A stretch of 64,000 nucleotides of DNA from Mercurialis annua (Eukaryota > Streptophyta > Magnoliopsida > Malpighiales > Euphorbiaceae). The notes under the pieces are model-generated. The model worked only from the letters and a program-made list of their open reading frames with translations. It was not told where the DNA came from and did not search any database. How positions within the stretch are numbered: position 1 is the stretch's first letter; each line of letters begins with the position of its first letter. Of this stretch, positions 60,492 through 64,000 are shown piece by piece. The position numbers were made by a program, and so were the translations under genes. The DNA is taken from NCBI RefSeq assembly GCF_937616625.2, contig NC_065572.1, positions 71,236,653 to 71,300,652 on the forward strand, in the 5' to 3' direction.

Positions 60492-61221
60492 GGCTTAATT
60501 CCTTAAAAAAACCTCACCTTGCAATTTTCTTCGTTTATACTCAAACCTTGTAAAACACTATTTGTACCAAATTTTGAGTATTTATGTTTCATCCCTACCC
60601 AAAAGCATTAAATTATACTCTTTTCATTTGTAAAGAGTTTAAAACATACTTTTTCTGTTTTAAAAGATACAAACAAATCCTTAAACTTAAAAAATAATCA
60701 AATACATTCAAATAATTAATTAATTTTTTAAATTTTATAAAATAATAAAATAAATTAAAAAATATTAAAAAAATCTGGAATCAACGAGGAGCCGCCGCTC
60801 CTTCTCCAAATTTGGAGAAGGAGTTGCTGCGCTCCTTCTCCAAAAGTGAAGAAGGAGCAGCAGTTTCTTCTCCAAATTGGAAAAAATGGAGAAGGAGCGG
60901 CCGCCGCTCCTTCTCCGATGAAAAGGAGCGGCGGCGGTTTCAGAAATATTTTATAAAAAATTAAAAAAAAATTATATTATTTTTAATTTTTTAAAGAAGT
61001 TGGCATTTTTGAATTATTACTAGTTTTTATATATAATTAGTATAAATGTTAAAAATGAAGGATTGTTTTGAACTCTTTTTTAAATGAAAAGAGTACAATT
61101 TAATACTTTTTGGTAAAGACGAAACATAAAAACTCAAAATTGGGTACAAGTGGTATTTTTACAAGGTCAGGATATAAACGAAAAAAAATGCAAGGTGGTT
61201 TTTTTTTTTAAGAATTAAGCC
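60492..61221. mobile_element. Mutator-like MITE, GGCTTAATTCC family, copy B
   Basis: 730 bp. The arms match copy A (15688-16305) nearly base for base over 160 bases: GGCTTAATTCCTTAAAAAAA, CTTGTAAAACAC, GTTTCATCCCTACCC, ACTCTTTTCATTTG. Flanks TTATTTTTA (60483-60491) and TTATTTTTT (61222-61230) match at 8 of 9 bases. The centre (60777-60945) differs from copy A: it is a GC-rich block of GCCGCCGCTCCTTCTCC words in both orientations. Confidence 0.86.
60780..60945. repeat. GC-rich palindromic core inside the MITE
   Basis: The word GCTCCTTCTCC and its inverse GGAGAAGGAGC recur at least seven times in 166 bases, with GCCGCCGC or GGCGGCGG next to them. Arms such as CCTTCTCCAAATTTGGAGAAGG form perfect short hairpins. 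Composition is far from the AT-rich surroundings and from the centre of the sister element. Confidence 0.8.
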
Positions 61222-62320
61222 TTATTTTTTAAAAAATGATATACAAAAATTAAGATAATTTTTTTTGATTCAGTATATTATCTTTTATTTTAGAGTATTA
61301 AAGTATTAAATAAATAAAATATTAAAATTTTATACCTTATATTTATCAGTGTCAATTCTACAAAAAATAATACTGATAGGCTATAATTCAATCGTTATAA
61401 ACACTTTCTAATATCATAGTAAGGTCGTAAAATATAAATTTTATATTAAATGCAAATTTTTAAATAAATTATTTTAAATTTGAAAATATAATTCTACTTG
61501 AACTTTTTTAAATTTTTATTTCTAAAAAATTCAAATATCATCAGTAACGATTTTTAATCTCTCTTAATATGATGTGCATATCTTGATTGAGATATTTTAG
61601 TAGCCTGATATGTACCAAACAAGTTATGTAATTATTGTGAGTAGACATAAGTAGAAGAAACGGCTAAAAAGGCGGCGCGTCGGTTGTGGCGCGTTTACTT
61701 CTGACGACGATGTTTTTTTAATTTTAAGTCTACTTGAAAACGATTGGTTGAGCTATCTACTAAAACAATATAGGCAAAATGTGTATTTGGGTCTATGTAC
61801 ATATTTTAGCATTAAATTCCTCCATTTTTATTTATTAATATTAGTCCTGTAATTTTAACTTTAAATTTAATAAGTCTTTATTATGAAAATAAAATGTGTG
61901 TACTTCATACGATGTTAGTAAATTGTATTAAAAATTTCATTATGCATATATAATTTTTTTATCTTTAAACTATTTAAAAATAAAAAGTGAGTTATAATTT
62001 TAGGATAGCATATTAATTTGAAACAAAGAGAGAGAAGTTGACATGGAGCAATTCACATGCCAAATGATGGGTATAGATAAAAGATTAGAAGCTTTAGAAT
62101 ATGAAAAGAACAAGCCATGATCTTATTTTGGTGTATGATCAAACATCAAATCTGACCTTACGGTGTTTCTGTAGCAATGGATAAAGACGCTCACTAAACT
62201 ACAAGTATGTCTTGAATTATTTTTACCTAATATATTGTCACTTGCGTACATTTATAATACTTGAAGTGAATTAATTCATCACTTCTGTCCCATCTTTCTT
62301 TAACTTCTTGTTAGGATTAA

Positions 62321-63049
62321 AAAAAATTATTTTTAATTTTCTTTTACTTAAATAAATTTCTAAATTTTTATGTCAGCATTTTAATCAATTAGATTCGATA
62401 AATCATTTTAATCAATTAGATTTTTAAATGTGCGTTTCAGAAGTAAATAAGTCGTGCGTTTGAGGTATACATATTAGGACCTACTTGACCTAAATTAAGA
62501 GAGTTTGAAATCTAAATGACCAAAAAGATAAATAATTTTTTTACTCAAAATACAAATTTAAAAGTCTAATTAACTAAAAAATTAAAATAATTTATTTAAT
62601 TTCAAAATACAAATTCAAAAAATCTAATTGATTCTTTGCTCATTTATATTTTCAGTTGAACCACCATAAGCAAATCCCAAGCAATGTCTAAAGAATCTCA
62701 ACATCAAGCTTAACTCTCAATTAAGAATATGAAAATTTTGATCTCTGAAAAGAAAAACATCAATCATGGTGTTGCAAATGCGTTGAAAAAGTTCCAAAGC
62801 ATGGTACAAATTTCCGTGATAGGAATTGTTGCTTAGGCCACAAGTGAGAGCTAAAACTTTGCACCACTTATTAAAAAAATGCTCGGTACTGAATTAGGAT
62901 AGGAGTAGTGATTAGTAGCACAAATTTTGGGATGTTTTTGTTTTCCTTTTGGGAAAAGGATTTCCATCCAAAATCTATATATATAAACAGCCAACTCATT
63001 TATGATATTTAACAAACTCCGTAGTTTTAAAAAATAAATTAACACTCAG
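62321..63049 (+). promoter_or_regulatory. Upstream region of the membrane-protein gene
   Basis: A TATATATATAAA run at 62976-62987 is the likely TATA box, giving a leader of about 35-40 bases to the ATG at 63050. Two diverged direct copies of a TTAATCAATTAGATT unit lie at 62372-62425, and a related block follows near 62560-62630. No other gene is visible. Confidence 0.5.
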
Positions 63050-63790
63050 ATGGAGAGAGAGGAAATTAGAGGGCCAGGGGACTGGAGAGCTCTACGTATT
63101 TCAGCAATTCCGGGGAATAAAATTTGGATTATTTTGGGAAACTGCTCTCAATTCCTTTTCTGTTGTATTGCATTTGCTCAGTTTTTAATAGCATATTCTC
63201 ACAACATGATTGTCATCTTGTCCCTTCCCTGTACACCTGCCGTCACTTCTCTAGCCTGGATAGCACTCTTTAATTCTTTTCGCGATGGCAAAGATGTGAC
63301 TCCTCATGTGCTCGGCCGCTCAGCCTTATGTCTCCACCAATTGCTTTCAATCGGCGCCGCAATGCTGCTCCGAGCACTGTTGCTTTATAATTATACCCTT
63401 ATTATCTTACTCGTATTATATACTCTTTATCTACGCTCTCTCCTAAGACTCCGATACAACGTTTTAGATTTGAAAATTGGAGATGCGGTATTGGTAGTAT
63501 TTATGCAGTTTGGCGTGTATTTTACGTTATTTAGAAATATTTATATTTTTGGTGGGGTTCTCGTCTTCTGTGAACTTGTTATTTTCTATCAGATTTGCGC
63601 GTATAAAGTCCCTGATCATGACATCTATACTAATAATAATAACAATGGCAGCTCGAGACTAAAGTCATTCTTTGGTGGTTTAGTTGAGTTCTTTGTTTCT
63701 GGTCATCCCGTCGGTGATCTACTAGAAGTGAACGATGCTACGGAAACAGCCCCTGATGCAATTCGTAACCAAATTGTGGAGCAAGTTTGA
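63050..63790 (+). CDS. Multi-pass membrane protein of unknown function
   Basis: Intronless 246-residue frame with ATG at 63050, a TATA box in place upstream, and codon use like the other genes here. I do not recognise the family. The N-terminus is soluble (MEREEIRGPGDWRALRISAI). Hydrophobic stretches at about 25-49, 53-77, 92-112, 111-131, 143-162 and 164-185 suggest five or six membrane spans. They are followed by a polar tail with an Asn run (195-199) and a final acidic segment (about 220-246). There is no signal peptide ahead of the first span and no catalytic motif that I can name. The 5' and 3' flanks look like ordinary UTR. It could be a lineage-specific plant membrane protein or one member of a poorly described family. 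It is probably real given its length and clean start. Confidence 0.7.
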   Translation: MEREEIRGPGDWRALRISAIPGNKIWIILGNCSQFLFCCIAFAQFLIAYSHNMIVILSLPCTPAVTSLAWIALFNSFRDGKDVTPHVLGRSALCLHQLLSIGAAMLLRALLLYNYTLIILLVLYTLYLRSLLRLRYNVLDLKIGDAVLVVFMQFGVYFTLFRNIYIFGGVLVFCELVIFYQICAYKVPDHDIYTNNNNNGSSRLKSFFGGLVEFFVSGHPVGDLLEVNDATETAPDAIRNQIVEQV

Positions 63791-64000
63791 AGGTTTCGGA
63801 TTCATTCAAATTGTAATTATCCAAGAATTAAGTATAGAAGAATTTGAGATGCTGCCCGTTTGTTTTCTATTGTGATTCTGCAAATAATTTAGTAATATCC
63901 AAGATGAGTTAAAGATATCCACCAAAAAATTAGTTTTTTATAGCTGTGTAATAATTTGATACAATTCTTGACATCTATTGCAATTTCAATGGCTCAATTT
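63791..64000. other. Downstream of the membrane-protein gene
   Basis: Likely 3' UTR, followed by AT-rich DNA to the window edge. Nothing else was seen. Confidence 0.4.

Larger units (their letters stand above)
59931..62320. repeat. Segmental duplication, copy B
   Basis: Diverged copy of 55160-57250 in the same orientation, with the shared blocks listed for copy A. It lacks the SKU5-like exon and the 126-bp direct repeat, and has its own Mutator-like MITE at 60492-61221. It also has an extra segment near 62058-62170 (AATGATGGGTATAGATAAAAG onward) absent from copy A. No gene was found. Confidence 0.75.

Overview
The window is AT-rich nuclear DNA from a flowering plant, most probably a eudicot. 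Supporting signs are GT-AG introns, plant-specific gene families (oleosin, AP2/ERF, RR-type CCCH zinc finger, plastid ATP-PFK, DUF676 hydrolase), a Ty1/copia element with a plant-type tRNA-Met primer site, and many Stowaway, Tourist, Mutator-like and hAT MITEs. I cannot name the species.

Layout. 1-361 is the right end of a hAT-like element. 3133-3891 (+) is an intronless tandem CCCH zinc-finger gene. 5850-6338 (-) is a two-exon oleosin with G-box and RY motifs upstream. 9396-10196 (-) is a group IX ERF (ERF1/ERF13 type). 10.2-29.6 kb holds no recognisable gene and is a graveyard of MITEs and retroposons, several nested. 29723-30541 (+) and 34048-34626 (+) are two more group IX ERFs (ERF104/105-like and DEWAX-like). 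36110-40999 is a complete, young Ty1/copia element (207-bp LTRs, 5-bp target duplication, one in-frame stop) that landed inside the RNase H region of an older LINE. 44043-49596 (-) is a 14-exon plastid-type 6-phosphofructokinase. 50758-53907 (-) is a 10-exon alpha/beta hydrolase. 54.3-62.3 kb is accessory DNA: a 770-bp hAT element, a diverged tandem segmental duplication, a stranded first exon of an SKU5-like multicopper oxidase gene, and two LINE 3' ends. 63050-63790 (+) is an intronless multi-pass membrane protein that I do not recognise.

How it fits together. From memory of Arabidopsis gene order, oleosin - ERF104/105 - DEWAX - PFK4 - hydrolase matches the duplicated blocks At5g61580-At5g61610 and At5g51180-At5g51210, so the backbone looks like conserved eudicot microsynteny expanded by repeats. 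The exon models of the oleosin, PFK and hydrolase were built by hand; each keeps frame through every junction. I found no convincing wholly new system. The most unusual items are a small family of GGCTTA-ended Mutator-like MITEs, one with a GC-rich palindromic core, a 32-nt-stem hairpin at 32056, the stranded SKU5-like exon, and several nested elements.
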